Shown one piece after another: positions 54,608 through 54,661 of a DNA stretch of 54,661 bases. This DNA comes from Bacteroidota bacterium (lineage in GTDB: Bacteria; Bacteroidota; Bacteroidia; Bacteroidales; UBA7960). The position numbers and the translations under genes are program-made. A model generated the notes under the pieces. The model saw nothing but the letters and a program-made list of their open reading frames with translations, searched no databases and was not told where the DNA came from. The stretch lies in contig RECE01000251.1 of NCBI GenBank assembly GCA_007694165.1, positions 1 through 54,661 of the forward strand. Reading direction: 5' to 3'. Each line of letters begins with the position of its first letter. The first letter of the stretch is position 1.

Positions 54608-54661
54608 GTTTATCACAAATTTACTTATAAAAACCACTGTTGGCAAGTTAATAACTCCTTC

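Overview
The window looks like a chromosomal segment of a Bacteroidota member, probably a Bacteroidales/Marinilabiliales-like anaerobe or its relative. The evidence is a large secreted C25 (gingipain-type) protease with a C-terminal type IX secretion sorting domain, LytS/LytTR regulator pairs, an InaA-type kinase and LpxA for lipid A, two PII-like proteins beside RND pumps, and many promoters with the Bacteroidota -7 box TAnnTTTG and no obvious Shine-Dalgarno sequence. I see no rRNA, tRNA, CRISPR array, prophage or intact insertion sequence.

Layout. 1-4028: the tail of a fibronectin-III-like protein, then a six-helix hybrid sensor kinase followed 28 bases later by a SAM-dependent methyltransferase that resembles the PhcB family. 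4507-6900: a decay zone with an outer-membrane protein truncated head-on against a broken DUF3307 gene, an intact satD-like gene, a minimal nucleotidyltransferase, and a remnant of a DUF885 peptidase gene. 6941-15857 (minus strand): M3 peptidase, amidohydrolase, DUF418 membrane protein, secreted HExxH protein, and a NarL-type response regulator with its TPR histidine kinase. Three genes here share one 19-base upstream motif placed exactly 20 bases before the -7 box.

16033-29189 (mostly plus strand): a small orphan gene, a bile-acid-symporter-family transporter (minus strand), then efflux module A (TolC, adaptor, RND permease, PII-like protein), envelope genes (BamA/TamA-like barrel, InaA-type kinase, carrier-like protein, small barrel) and a LytS/LytTR pair. 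29164-39226 (minus strand): LpxA, PG0541-type PII-like protein, efflux module B (RND, adaptor, TolC), a HigBA toxin-antitoxin pair and a second LytS/LytTR pair. A 14-base sequence is shared by the module B promoter region and the promoter region of the adjacent LytS/LytTR operon, which suggests direct control of the pump.

39433-54661: B12-binding radical SAM protein, MFS transporter with a long structured leader, alpha/beta hydrolase and glycerophosphodiesterase, methyltransferase, threonine aldolase, the C25 protease, a 224-base MITE-like element, RtcB, a Rex-like repressor and a possible small gene at the end.

The best candidates for undescribed biology are (i) the peptidase regulon defined by the CACAT-ATCAGGGTATTT motif beside a TPR kinase/NarL regulator pair, (ii) the LytTR-type direct repeats linking a regulator pair to an RND pump, and (iii) the sensor kinase plus PhcB-like methyltransferase pair. 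All functional calls are from reading the sequence; no database search was run.
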